The notes below the pieces were generated by a model. The model was not told the origin of the DNA. It was given only the letters and a program-made list of their open reading frames with translations, and did no database searches. Below are positions 33,556 through 44,665 of a stretch of DNA of 64,000 nt, in pieces (position 1 is the stretch's first letter; each line of letters begins with the position of its first letter). A program made the position numbers and the translations under genes. Source of the stretch: Blattamonas nauphoetae (taxonomy: Eukaryota > Preaxostyla > Oxymonadida); contig JARBJD010000004.1 of assembly GCA_033064195.1 (NCBI GenBank), positions 186,001 to 250,000 on the forward strand, given 5' to 3'.

Positions 33556-35690
33556 CCATTTAGGTCATTCCCACTCAGAATGACCCCCCTCCTTTTATTG
33601 TTTCAAAATGCCTCTTTTTCATTTATCAAATCAATTATTGGGGCAAAATGTTATTTGAGGTATTTCAGGATTGATCATGAACAATACTGTTTGAACGTGC
33701 TGGATCACCATGGTGGGTCCAGATCTGAGGACTTTTTTTGACTGGGGTGCGGTGGAGCAGAAAAGGGATCCACGTGTGCTTGTTCCAGAAGAATCGGGAG
33801 CGGTGTGTATGAATTATGTCGTCATTGAAGGTTGCTCGTCGCAGTTGACTCCATCTGCCTTGTTCGCTCCTCACTCTCGACTCCATCTGCCTTGTTTGCT
33901 CCTCACTCCCGTCTTCGCTCGCTTCTTATTTTGCCTTTGTAATCACAATCATCATGTACGATTCTTGTCTGACCCCTTCCTGCCAGCATGGTCGATTGTC
34001 TTACCCGGATGGCCAACACACTCTCATGGTCTTGGTACGACTGACAGCTAGTTGACTTCGATCTTTTGATAGGACAGATCTCCGAATAGACATGGGGCAG
34101 TTTTCCTTCAATGCTTTCAATTTCTTGTGCAACACTTTCTGCGAATCCAGAGGACACTTGGGTTTTGACAGTTGAAATGGATGTGTTTTGGGCTCGAACG
34201 AAGCTGATGTCTGTGACGTGTAGAGAAGTCCATTGATGACTTCAAATTTGAGGCTTGCCTTGATTCCCTTAATGGTCAAATTACACGGGTCGATAAATAC
34301 CTGTGAGCGGTCATCCCTAGTTTGATGAAAAGAATGAATGATTCCGCTGTCTTCTTGTAAGAGGAAGATACAGATTCTGCTTGTAGTCAGCGATGACCAC
34401 AGCTTGTTTGTTTTGAAGTGACTATTTGTGTTTGTTATGTAGCTGTCGTTGAGTTTGGTATTTGTGTACGTGATAGTGCCATTCTTCAAGAAGTCTTTCA
34501 TCTTCAGCGAACTGCTCAGAAGTTTTTTCTGTTCCTTTTCTGTCATCAGATTGAATAGTTTCTGCCGTCTCACATAAGTCACCCAAATCAGTTCCATTTG
34601 TTGGTTGTGATAGAGTTGTAGAATGACGATAGAAGAATGATTCGGAGACAAGGCCTGGAAATAGTCGATCAAACCGTCGGAAGAGTGAATATCGTGTTTC
34701 GAATATCAGTCTGTGATATTCGAACAACTGAAACTCACCGATGAGAGATGTGTTCTCATCGTCTTCTGTGATTGTATTGTTGGGAGGAAATGGATACGAA
34801 CGAACTTTTTGTAGGATTGTTCTTCACTCGATTGAATCAATCAAAACCCATTTCCGTTGTCCGAGATTCCCATTGTCTGATCCCGAATTGTCTTCACTTT
34901 CGATTGAACCATAATCTGTGTCGTCAACTTTAGTCATGACATGTTTTGATTTATGTTTTCGAATTGGAATAGTCTGTGTTTCATCGGATGGAACTTGAGG
35001 AGTGACTTGTAATTGATTTGAATGAAATGAACTCGCTGCCTCTGATAGATAGTCTGATGTTGGTAGAGTGTCTCCAATTGACTCTGAGAGGTTATGAAAC
35101 GTGAAAGAGGATATACCTTCGATAAAACACAGATCATTCACTTCATTTTCGGACGATAGTGAATTCATCGATGATGATTCAAGTTTCACAAGAAAACATG
35201 ATAAAAAGAAAGACAATACCTTACCGAGTTTGATTCAGAGACGAAGGCGTGGAATTTTCGTACAGAAAAGCGTAGAGGACCTTCACCCCTAGAATTGTGG
35301 GCTGTTTGGAAGAGAAACAATTTCTAGTATTATACGGTGTCGGAGTAAAACGAAGGGTTGATGATCTTCGTTTTACCCACTTGAATTGAGCCTTCGACAT
35401 CAGGTCCTGGCAATAATGTTTCAATCTCCGAAATGGTATTGCTGAAGCAATTACCGCTCGTAGTCCAACTCTTTCGTTTGGAGTCAGATTCTGTTGACAT
35501 TCATTAAGATTTGGAAGGATGATTTTGTGAGGTTTTAGAAACGAGAGAAAAAAAGTGGATCTGATCAACTTCAATTGTGATCTCGTGAAAAGTTAAGGTT
35601 TTGCCCCAAAAATAGTGTGAATTGAATGAATGAAGTGATTTGAAACAATAAAATGGGGAGAGTCATTCTGGTCAAATGGAGCTCATTTGT
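33556..35690 (-). pseudogene. Degenerate DNA transposon in the left Polinton-like fossil
   Basis: Terminal inverted repeats: AGAATGACCCCCCTCCTTTT near 33577 and, inverted, AGAATGACTCTCCCCATTTT near 35674, each continuing into TATTGTTTCAAA. Minus-strand open segments at 35574-35221, 35216-34824, 34727-34422 and 34672-34001 carry protein-like but unrecognised sequence (ILQLYHNQQMELIWVTYVRR; CIFLLQEDSGIIHSF). They lie in different frames. It is inserted between genes 1 and 2; the right copy lacks it. Family unknown. Confidence 0.55.
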
Positions 35691-35691
35691 A

Positions 35692-36250
35692 TTATTGTTT
35701 TGAATCACTCATCTCCTTCTCCAACAGTGCAAATCGAGCATCTTCAGGCATATGTCCTGTTTGGAATCTACCGATCTCTCCCGTTCTTGTTCGATATGCT
35801 TCAGATGACAGTTGATTCAAAAGTGTTGAGATATTCGCTGAAAAGCGACCCAGGAAAGCATGCAAATCTTCTGTACTTGTGATGATTGAGAGAAACTGTG
35901 GATGAATCTGTTCCTTAAGCGCTATTCTTGCTTTCGTTCTCTGATGATCTGGATTTGTACTGTCAAATCTGTCAGCATGGATGACATGCCATTGATCCCA
36001 CATCCGTGCAGCAATTATTGATTGAATGGACTTGAAAACCATATTTTCCAACACTCCTTTCTCAAGATCGGCTGGAATCTCTCAACTCGCACGCGACACC
36101 TTCAAAACATTGGTCATGAATTCACCAACAGCTTTCTTCATAATTGCATACGGTTGTTGTGATCGTTGTGATTGGACTTCATGAGAAACATTTCTGTTTG
36201 ATGATTCACTTAATTTAGCATTCACACATGCTGTCAATGACGAGGTGATC
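35692..36250 (-). pseudogene. Gene 1 of the Polinton-like block, left copy (partial fossil)
   Basis: Minus strand, carrying the C-terminal half of the protein at 36306-37292 (TFKEQIHPQFL-type segment as ALKEQIHPQFLSII; MPEDARFALL at the end). It begins only about 50 bp from the divergent right copy, so the join of the two elements lies within about 36250-36300. Confidence 0.58.
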
Positions 36251-36305
36251 TATTCATTTATGATTTATCTGCATTTAAAATGTAGTTTTCATTTTTTTAT
36301 TTTGT

Positions 36306-37292
36306 TTGAAAACACAATGTCGAAGATACAATACATTCCCGTCAAAAAGAAAAGCACAGGCGAAGAGACTGAAAATGAGATATGAACAGGCAACCAGAGA
36401 TGCGATGAAACAAATTTACGCTGATGATGATATTCGCACCAAATTCAATTCTGCACTCAGTAGTGTTCCGTCAGCATTGGAATATATTGAACGAACAGGA
36501 CATAATTGGGAAGTGAAAATGGAAAAATATGGTAAAGTTCCTGATCTGATGGTCTACGACAAAGACACAAAAGACCTGATTGCCGCGAATGGTTTCATGC
36601 TTGCACCATATCACAGTCGACCTGTCATCGAGACTTACTATTCAATGAATCCAACACCAGATTCACATCGTCAGACATCATATTCACAATTTCGTCAAGA
36701 TAACGGAAGAAAAATCAACGCTGTCTATTCCAATTTTCTCAAAACTGGCACATATGATGTACCATCTTCATTTCACGACATTAGTTGCTCAGAAATGCAA
36801 GAACAACGATCAAAACAACCTTGTGCAATCATGAAGAAAGCCGTTGGCGAATTCCTGAATGAAACATTGAAGGTTTATCGTGCAAGTCGAGAAAAACCTG
36901 CAGATGTCAGCAACAATGTGTTGGACAATATGGTTTTCAATTCCATTCAATCAAAAGTTGCGGCACAGATGTGGGATCAATGGCTTGAAGACTACGTTGA
37001 AAATTTCAGCAGTTCAAATCCAGAACATCAGAGATTAAAGACAAGAAAAACATTTAAGGAACAGATTCATCCACAGTTTCTCGAAATCATTGAGAACACA
37101 GAAGATTTGAATACTTTCCTTGGTCGACATTCTGTTGCCATCTCAACACTTGTGAATCAACTGACGCGTGAAGCATATCAAACAAGAACTGAAGACATCG
37201 GTAGATACCAATCTGGGAATATGCCGGAATACGCTCAATACGCACATTTGGTCAAGACCATGGGAGGAAGCGGTTTATTAAAACATAAATAA
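36306..37292 (+). CDS. Gene 1 of the Polinton-like block, right copy
   Basis: About 320 residues: a basic N-terminus (RRYNTFPSKRKAQAKRLKMR), then mixed helical sequence with YSQFRQDNGRKINAVYSNFL and a conserved C-terminal EQIHPQFLEIIENTEDLNTF shared with the left copy. No recognised domain. First in the block, preceded by a T-rich tract at 36285-36304. Fossil gene; function unknown, probably structural or morphogenetic by position. Confidence 0.55.
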   Translation: MKTQCRRYNTFPSKRKAQAKRLKMRYEQATRDAMKQIYADDDIRTKFNSALSSVPSALEYIERTGHNWEVKMEKYGKVPDLMVYDKDTKDLIAANGFMLAPYHSRPVIETYYSMNPTPDSHRQTSYSQFRQDNGRKINAVYSNFLKTGTYDVPSSFHDISCSEMQEQRSKQPCAIMKKAVGEFLNETLKVYRASREKPADVSNNVLDNMVFNSIQSKVAAQMWDQWLEDYVENFSSSNPEHQRLKTRKTFKEQIHPQFLEIIENTEDLNTFLGRHSVAISTLVNQLTREAYQTRTEDIGRYQSGNMPEYAQYAHLVKTMGGSGLLKHK

Positions 37293-37309
37293 TCTATTTT
37301 TCATTTGTA

Positions 37310-37947
37310 TTGAAAGTGATGCAACCAATTCTAAGTTGTCAATTTACATACCACACAAGTTCTTCTTCAGTACCAACTTCAACCACCAACAATGTCATCA
37401 TTGAAGATCGAAGCAAAGCCGGCGTCGACTCTCACAAAGAGTTCGAAGCCTCGCAGAGGCGAGACAATAGAGGATCGAAAATGGAGATGGATCGTGTTTG
37501 CTTTGAACCTGTGGTCACGAATGAACGAGATAAATATGATCCACCACCACTCGAGATCAATCCATCAGCACCAATGCAATCCCGCTCAATTCCGCTTCGT
37601 GAGTACACATCCAATGTAGCAGCATTCAAAGATCAACTACTGCTTGTCTACAAAATGCTTTTGCATGTGAAAAGAAACTACTGAATAATCTCATTGAACC
37701 ATCGAAGAAACTGATCACAAACCAAAGTGACTTATGTGCACTGATTGCGACACTGACAGAAATAAACGATATGGTGATCGAATTGGACGATTTGTCAACA
37801 AAATGTTCATGCATTAATTCTCTCCCAATCTTTCGAACCATTTTCAAGATCCTTGTTGGAGGAAAAGATATGAGTATTGCTTACAACGAAGTTTACAACA
37901 CCATTCTCAACTACGGCATTTCATTAACGAAGGCAATCCCCCGTTAG
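37310..37947 (+). pseudogene. Gene 2 of the Polinton-like block, right copy (fossil)
   Basis: Follows gene 1 by about 20 bp. The N-terminal part is Ser/Thr/Pro-rich; the C-terminal part (from about 37660) is helical and matches the left copy (NLIEPSKKLITNQSDLCALI; ILVGGKDMS). No recognised family. Confidence 0.5.
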
Positions 37948-37960
37948 ATTAATGTATGAA

Positions 37961-37978
37961 TTGTATTTTTTATTTTTA
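37961..37978 (+). promoter_or_regulatory. T-rich promoter-like motif, small gene
   Basis: TTGTATTTTTTATTTTTA lies 6 bp before the ATG at 37984. The same pattern precedes other genes of the block. Confidence 0.55.
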
Positions 37979-37983
37979 CAGAA

Positions 37984-38281
37984 ATGGCACCAGGAAGTTT
38001 CAACAAACTCAACAATATCAGCAAACAATTCTTTCAATTCATCAAACCATTGGCTCCATCACTGCTTCAGGTCGGTGGTGGGTTGCTCTCTCAAACAAAC
38101 AGGAATTGAAATGATACCAGATGTGAAGTCGGATCAGCAAATCCATGCAGAAAAGATGGCACAATACGAGCAAGCGATCAATGAAGGGAACACAGCAGTT
38201 GCGAACAAACTCAGAGATGAAATACTGAGACTAGAAGAAAAGCTGAAACCGAAAGCGAAGAAACCAAAAAAGAAAAAGTAA
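37984..38281 (+). pseudogene. Small basic gene of the Polinton-like block, right copy
   Basis: Begins MAPGSFNKLNNISKQFF with hydrophobic/Gly-rich segments and ends in an Ala/Glu/Lys coiled-coil-like tail finishing PKAKKPKKKK. The Lys-rich end would suit DNA or capsid-interior binding. Position just before capsid-like A recalls small virion proteins of related elements; role inferred. Confidence 0.5.
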
Positions 38282-38300
38282 CTATAGTTAAAACATGAAT

Positions 38301-38317
38301 GTGATTTTTTATTTTTG
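38301..38317 (+). promoter_or_regulatory. T-rich promoter-like motif, capsid-like gene A
   Basis: GTGATTTTTTATTTTTG ends 5 bp before the ATG at 38323. Confidence 0.55.
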
Positions 38318-38322
38318 ATAAA

Positions 38323-40191
38323 ATGAACTCACATATAACACATCTGACAAACAAAAGACATGGAGCATCATCATTGACTGGAAATACAACTGGAAGGATA
38401 GAATACATCAGAGATGATATAGGTCAAATACAACAACAATTCATGTCTGAACATCACATTAATTATCTTCTGAATGATGGAGCTCATAGTACTTCCATCC
38501 AAGAATTGAAACCATCAGAGAATGCACGATTCTACACAGGACAAGAGATAATCATTCCGTTGACTGGGAATCAAGACATTTGTCAAATTGATGATTCGTT
38601 TATCACGTTCACAATGACAGCAACATTGAAACTCAATAATTGGAAGACAACTTCTGGTAAAATTGGATCATACATGAATGAGAGAATCTTCATCTTCGTC
38701 GGACTCAAACATTCGGCATCCATCTTTTCTAGGTTCACAGTTCTTCACAATAGTCAAAGAATCACTAGCACAGCAAACAATGATGTCTCGATGGAGTCTC
38801 ACACATACAATATGATCAAACCAAAGAGTCTATTGGAGAACCAAAAACACTCACATACACCTTGGCAAAATGCTTGGACACACGATGAATCTGTCGCTGG
38901 TGTCTATATTCCATTATCGGATTTCACAACAACGTATGGAAGCGGTGTTTTCAAAGATATCATTGATGTGCCAATTCGTGTGTCAATCAACCTTGAAGAT
39001 CTTCTCATTTTCTCAGGAATGACTGACTATCCTCGTTGTCTATTTGGTGATTTGAAATTGAGTGTGTACATCAATGAAGATGCGTTTGTTTGTTGCCCAG
39101 TCAATCCTGAACTCACTTTCAAAAATACTCTATCATCAATTGTAGTTGGGACTAAAGCAGCACCGCCAATAAAAACATCAATTGCCGATTGCATTAAACA
39201 TCGTCCATTCTTTCTGAACAATCTTGTCACATCATGCACTAAGAACTTCGTTCAAATCGGTCAATCATTTCTGCAACCAACTGTGACTCAAGACATCTAC
39301 TTTAATTCTGCTGGCGTTGTGGCTTAAGAACCAGAATATGTAGATCAGTACATTTCCCTAAACATCACTGAGTATCAAATTGATGATGTGTATTGCATGA
39401 GCTCTGGATACAATATGAAAGAAATTGCGAAAGAGAGTCTCAGGAATATGTATACCAATCGTCCTGGAACAATTCCGGCAGAGAGAATCTCATTTTATCC
39501 ATTTCAGAAGACACCGACTGCACAAGGAATTGATTGTACTCAACAAATGGTACTCACTAATTCCAAGGACATCATGCTCCCCTTCTGTCACTACGATAAT
39601 GAAGTCACCTGTTTCCACAATCCAATGCAGAAGAACATCAAAGTGAATCTCCTCAATAGATACTTTCCAGATCAACCGACTTCCACTATTGGAGCTCGTT
39701 TCTATCAGTTTGCAGTATCAACTCTCAATCTCGATTCATATCTAGCTGTCCCTGATGATCTGGAGCGATCAGGAACGGATTCTCTTGTTGAAGCGAAACT
39801 CAGAAATGATATGAATTATCCAAATGAAACAATGACAAGAGTACGACCGATTCATGACAATTCTGATTTTCTTTTATGCTTTTCAACTCAACGAAGTTGA
39901 TGTCCAACAAACTGTAGTGATTCCATCAGTTCCAGAGGTCAGAATGTTCCTGTCACATTGAGACAACAACCAATATATCAAGGCAATCTCGACACATACT
40001 ACAATGTTTACAATCCAAGTCAAAGTGGTGGTGACATGACAACATTTACTCATCCACCAGCTCCAATCCTAGCAACTACTGCAACAACGTGGTGGGTATT
40101 ACGATTCAGCAATGACGTTCCTATTGTTGAGTATTATCCAAATCACACGTTGAAAGCTTTACACAAAGATTTAGGGATTATCCCAAATTGA
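38323..40191 (+). pseudogene. Capsid-like gene A, right copy (fossil)
   Basis: Spans about 620 codons. The N-terminal half contains DICQIDDSFITFTMTATLKL and NERIFIFVGLKHSASIFSRF; the later half contains ISFYPF, NPMQKNIKVNLLNRYFPDQP and HPPAPILATTATTWWVLRFS. Beta-rich, about the size of a double-jelly-roll major capsid protein, and paralogous to gene B (shared SGYNMKEIAKESL/YGYEMTEATKQTL and LLNRYFPDQP/MCLLPDRPNE regions). Capsid assignment rests on this pattern and the neighbourhood, not on a profile match. It is broken in about two places. Confidence 0.58.
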
Positions 40192-40208
40192 AAAGTCTTG
40201 CCAACGAA

Positions 40209-40226
40209 TTGTATTTTTTATTTTTC
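40209..40226 (+). promoter_or_regulatory. T-rich promoter-like motif, capsid-like gene B
   Basis: TTGTATTTTTTATTTTTC lies 5 bp before the ATG at 40232, nearly identical to the motif at 37961. Confidence 0.58.
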
Positions 40227-41078
40227 TATAAATGAGAAGTATAAGAGCAAATCATTCCAAACCAACATCGACACTAATTGAGCAAATTGAAGTGCAATCA
40301 TATCTGCCAAAACAATGGGATTCAGAACCGCACAAGTTTTCAATTCAGGAAGTGCATCCAACAAATCCTCCAATGCCATGTAGAATTGGAGATGAAATTG
40401 AAGTTCCCTTGTCGTATGACGGTCATGATGTGACTGACTTTTCGAAGAGTCATCTTCGAATAGATCTAACTATTACTGTACCAGCGACTAAACCAAGAGA
40501 TACAACACCGACTGAGAGAGCTGGATTTTACGGAATGTTCTTCGGATTCAAATCATCATCAGATGCAATTAGAGACATGAGACTCGTTGATAGTCAAGGA
40601 AATATCATTGACAATTCACTTCAGAATAATCATGTTCACGAATCATTTCTATATCACACATTCAAGTCACATGAAGAGAAAAACAACATGAAGCATTGCT
40701 ACAGTCTTTGGGAAAATGTTCAGAGAATGGATCACAGTGTCTGTGGATTCTACTATACTACATTATATAAGAGATCTTCAGATTTACCAGAAACAATCAC
40801 AAGAACAATTCTTTGGTGATTCCGTTTGTTAATTTACTTCCACTGAGCACCTTTGATCAGTATCCAAATTCAGTCTTCGGTAGTCTACGTTTGAGATTTC
40901 ATTTGACAACTGATTCACTCGTGTATTGTCCAATTCGACCATCAACTGTCATTCGAAAATCACTACAAGATACATCTGATGTTGCCCCTACATCGGCACA
41001 GAATGATGTAGGTCAATCTCGAATGCAATTAATGCATGACGGAGAATTCAGCGTTTTAACTCAAGAATTTACTCAAAT

Positions 41079-43649
41079 GAGTCGGTATCATGCATAACGT
41101 CATCATGACAGACCGTCAGATCCAATGTCTCACCCGTCACTTTTCCATTCGAGATAGAAGAAGTTTTTTGTCAATAATGATGTCTGGAGCTCACATTTCA
41201 CCCATCTTTTTTTTTCTTTGTGTGACCCACTGGTTTTTTGAAAACTGCCGCAAGAATAGATGGACTCCCTATTCTCTCCTCGGATGGAGACCGACGTTTC
41301 CCTAGACCTTCAAAATCTGCAAGCAGCCGTTGTTCAAGCAGTTTCAAGCCTCATAGACCATCTTTCAAGATTGAAGAAAGGTGAAGAAGTTGGTCTCCGG
41401 GCGATACTGCTTTCACTCCGCTCAGCTCTCCCACTGTCGATGGAACCACCAATTCCGTTCACACGAAGGCAGGTAGACAGTGTACGTCTTCGAATGATCA
41501 GCGGGAATCTACTTCAACTAAAAAACCCTCTCCTCCCAATGCATTCTTTCGATTCTGGCCGATTCGTCATTTGATGATCGTCGTCTCCTTTATTGTGGCA
41601 TTTTCAACAAGCTCAAGCGAGAAAAGCAAAGGGGATCGTCTGCATTTCAACTTCAACACTTTTGTCTTTTTCATCATTTTCACGGTCTAGGAATTGCTGA
41701 GATCGAAGCACTTCGATCTGGAGCGTCAGGGATCCAAGCTACTGATCAAAGCCCTGAGCATCTTTGCTTGGTCCCATATCAAGAGGATGCCTGTCGAACT
41801 CACTACTTGAAATTCCTCACCGAGGATGGCCTCACGACTTTGAAGCGACTCGTGGGTAATATGGATGACGTTGGGGAAGTGTCCGACAACAAAATAGAGG
41901 ATTGGATCACCATTGAGGAAGAGAAGAGACGGAAAGACCTGACATCAAGAAAGTGCGAAATCCATGAAGGGAAGACGACAATCCTGACAAAAGGCAAGTC
42001 AAAAAAGACAAAACAGCAGAAGAAACTGGAATACAGCCTCTTATCAAGACTACCACAGGTGTCTGAGGTTTCATCATCAGAATCGGACACAGATCTCATC
42101 AAAGTTCTCTCTATTGATCCTGAAAAGGAAATGTCAAGCAAAGAACATTCACCCAGCAAGAACACATGGATTGGGGAAGATCGAAGGAAGAAAGAACGAT
42201 GGGGAGACGTTTCTCTGAACGTGGGGAGCAGCAAAAAAGGGAATAAGAAGATCAGGGTGGACGGAACACACACCACTCTCCTTTTTGTACAATCTGGTGC
42301 TTTTGACTCACTTGTAGAAGAAGATAAAGCCGTTGAGATAGCTGGTGACTTTCAATTTCTCTCACAAAGACGCCTGACGAACCTGAGTAAATCAGCCATC
42401 CATAGAATGCTCTGTTTCCTGTTTCCATTCCTCCAAATGAGCAAATCTACCTTCTTCCGAAAAACCCGAATGCTTGCTCCGGCTAAAAATCGAACAGATT
42501 TATGTGCGCCTTGCCAATTAGGAAGTCTGATCGAATGCCAGTATACGCGTCTGAGAGCTACAAACAGATCTCGAACAGTCACAGAGACAACATGTCACGG
42601 TTTAATACAAAAACACCGTCTCCTTGCCCTACTCCAACATGATTCATACACAAACGCCCTTTCAACAGTCTCACATGATGATATCCTCGTCATCGCAGAT
42701 TTTAAACAGTCCATACTCCTGCCCATCAGCCAGAATCAAGTCTCACACGAATTTTTTGATCGGTTTGCGATCACTGTACTCACATTCATCGTTTATTCCG
42801 TTGACAAGAATGGAAAAAAGACGAAGCACACTTGGTCATTCCTTGGGGAGGGAGTGCCGCAGAATACGGCATTTGTTCTTTCTTGTTTCTCCGACATTGT
42901 CACCTCACCACAGTATGAAGAAAAAAGGAATTTGACATGGTTTAGCGATGGTGGCCCTCACTTTAAAAACAATATCTTCGTTTCGTCTTTATTCGCCGAA
43001 CAACCTTTCACAAAATTCAAAATCACTATTCAGTTCTTTGCTCCGTTGCATGGTATTCTCTCGAACTGTCTCACATATCATCTACCACCTTTCACAATTG
43101 CCTATATTCGACAACTTGCCACTTTCCTGGATGGAACATTCAAACAGTTCTCGGTCGAGAATGCCCATTCTCACAGAGTTTACTTTTTTAGAATGTATAT
43201 CTCTCTCTTTTCTCCTTTCTTCGTCTTCAGTCATCCGGGCTTGGTGTATCCCGTCGTACACACAACCACAACAATTCCACACTCTAAAAACTACTTCCAT
43301 TTTGCTTGTTCAGATGGAATGATACAATGCAAATTCAATGCTGAGAGCAGTACTCCAGATCTCGAATTCGCGAGAAAGTTGGGCTCACACGAATATCTTG
43401 GAGATGAATCGAAAATCATGCAAGGTTCAAAGAACGTCAGTCCATATCTATCACTTTTAGTCAACGAGATGTCGAAACTCCTCAAGCAGGTCGGGGATGA
43501 CATCGACAAAACCACGAGAATGTGAACAGTTTTTCTCTCTATTGACATTGTTTTACACTTAAATCGTTTTCTATCATTGTTTGATTTTGTAAAATGAATG
43601 TAATGAAATATAGCATATATCTTATGGACGGTATGCATGAGACCGACTC
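41079..43649 (+). mobile_element. 2.57-kb DNA transposon, unclassified DDE-like family
   Basis: Terminal inverted repeats GAGTCGGTATCATGCATAAC and, read inward from the right, GAGTCGGTCTCATGCATACC. AAAT flanks both ends (41075-41078, 43650-43653); the match extends to 8 bp (ACTCAAAT) if the right-hand ACTC is counted as target. The left Polinton-like copy gives the uninterrupted site. The single transposase gene fills most of it, in the same orientation as the host gene. Confidence 0.88.
41260..43525 (+). CDS. Putative DDE-type transposase with introns
   Basis: Main frame 41690-43525 (about 610 codons). Acidic/basic N-terminal third; then a Cys pair and His (DLCAPCQLGSLIEC...LLALLQHDSYTNAL); VIADFKQSILLP (first Asp); LTWFSDGGPHFKNNIF (second Asp); FFAPLHG followed after a probable intron (GT at 43051) by DGTFKQF. 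This D...SDGG-F-K...HG...D layout is typical of a DDE/RNase H-fold transposase, but I cannot name the superfamily. A second likely intron, GTATAT...CTTCAG, lies at about 43194-43230. The N-terminal segment at 41260-41574 is in another frame, so an upstream intron or frameshift exists there. The inverted ends and retained catalytic motifs suggest a fairly young insertion. Confidence 0.6.
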
Positions 43650-44363
43650 AAATAGGAAATCCAGTTCACCAATATGATTCGTTTTCAAATCAATCAACTA
43701 CCGGAGTTGTAGCAACTACTACTTTCATTTCTTCCACATCGACAGTTCTCAATTCAAGTGTGGATAAAGCCTCTTCAATCTGCTACGGATATGAAATGAC
43801 AGAAGCAACAAAACAAACTCTGATCAACACATATTCAAAGACTTTGTATGTGCTAAAAGCAGAAAGAATGGACACACAATCATTCCAATCAAAAGCGTAT
43901 GCCATGGGAGTAAGGTCAAACATCAGTATCAAACTCAACAATCTCATGATTCTAATGTGCTTACTTCCCGATAGACCAAATGAATGTACAGTCTTCAGAA
44001 ATCCTCACGACATTGGTCAATTCGAAATGCGAGGAACCAACTGTCCTAATTTCCCAATGTCAACCATCTCACCAGAGTTCGATCAAATGATGATGGTGAA
44101 TGGTGATTTCATTGGTTGTTCGGCAACACAAGAGTTTGAAAATTCCATTTGTGAACCTCGCACTATAAAAGACATGTACCAAGAAGTTGATAGAGTAGGC
44201 TTGAGAAGAAGAGCAGCAACAGATGCAACTTCATTCACGTTTATGGTTCCCACAGATCGAAGTGAAATTGCAGGTGGTGAAGAAGGAATCTCGACAGCAG
44301 AATCAGTCAACATTGTCTATCGAGGAACACCAATCAATCAGGAATTTGATGCATATTTCTTAT

Positions 44364-44470
44364 CTTTCAAACAACAAGGCTCGTCTCCCAGTCTGTGTGA
44401 GATGATCTGACAGACCCGAATAAGAATATTGATGGGTGGTCTGTGAACAAACGTTACGAAAAGTGATGAA
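44364..44470. repeat. Left inverted terminal repeat of the DIRS element
   Basis: The segment GGCTCGTCTCCCAGTCTGTG through TGATGGGTGGTCTG is repeated inverted at about 49733-49800. The outermost bases (CTTTCAAACAACAA) are unique to this end and are echoed only in the internal complementary region. Confidence 0.85.
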
Positions 44471-44584
44471 GTATTCAATCAAAGAACAATTTTACGAGCG
44501 CCAATCGCTCCTTCACTATCCGTCTCCGGGCTTTCGCACTCGGAGACGTTCGTCGCTCCGCCGAAGTGTGGCAGCAGCGCTGGC

Positions 44585-44665
44585 GACTGGGAGACGAGCC
44601 TTGTTGTTTGAAAGGCTTTCCCTTTGGTCAAGCCAAACCCAACTGGGCTCGTCTCCCAGTCTGTG
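44585..44665. repeat. Internal complementary region of the DIRS element
   Basis: GACTGGGAGACGAGCC then TTGTTGTTTGAAAG is the complement of the left tip; GGCTTTCCCTTTGGTC through GGGCTCGTCTCCCAGTC is the complement of the right tip. The two tips are thus copied side by side, the known DIRS arrangement thought to guide circle formation. Confidence 0.82.

Larger units (their letters stand above)
22650..36250 (-). mobile_element. Polinton-like element fossil, left copy
   Basis: Capsid-side gene block on the minus strand (gene 1 remnant, gene 2, small gene region, capsid-like A, capsid-like B, ~137-residue gene) plus a convergent fibre-like gene at 22673. It mirrors the right copy at 36286-50430 in gene order, at very roughly 75-85% similarity. 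No polymerase B, integrase, ATPase or protease is visible and no terminal repeats were found, so it is partial. It is clearly broken (ten or more breaks, counting insertions). Inserted elements: DIRS-like (24715-27880), MITE (28384-28980), hAT (about 29955-31480) and a DNA transposon (33556-35690). Confidence 0.72.

Noticed and set aside
36240-36310. A Polinton terminal inverted repeat at the junction of the two copies
   Set aside because: The ~60-bp gap shows no inverted repeat and the left gene 1 is partial there, so the join is not a pair of intact element ends.
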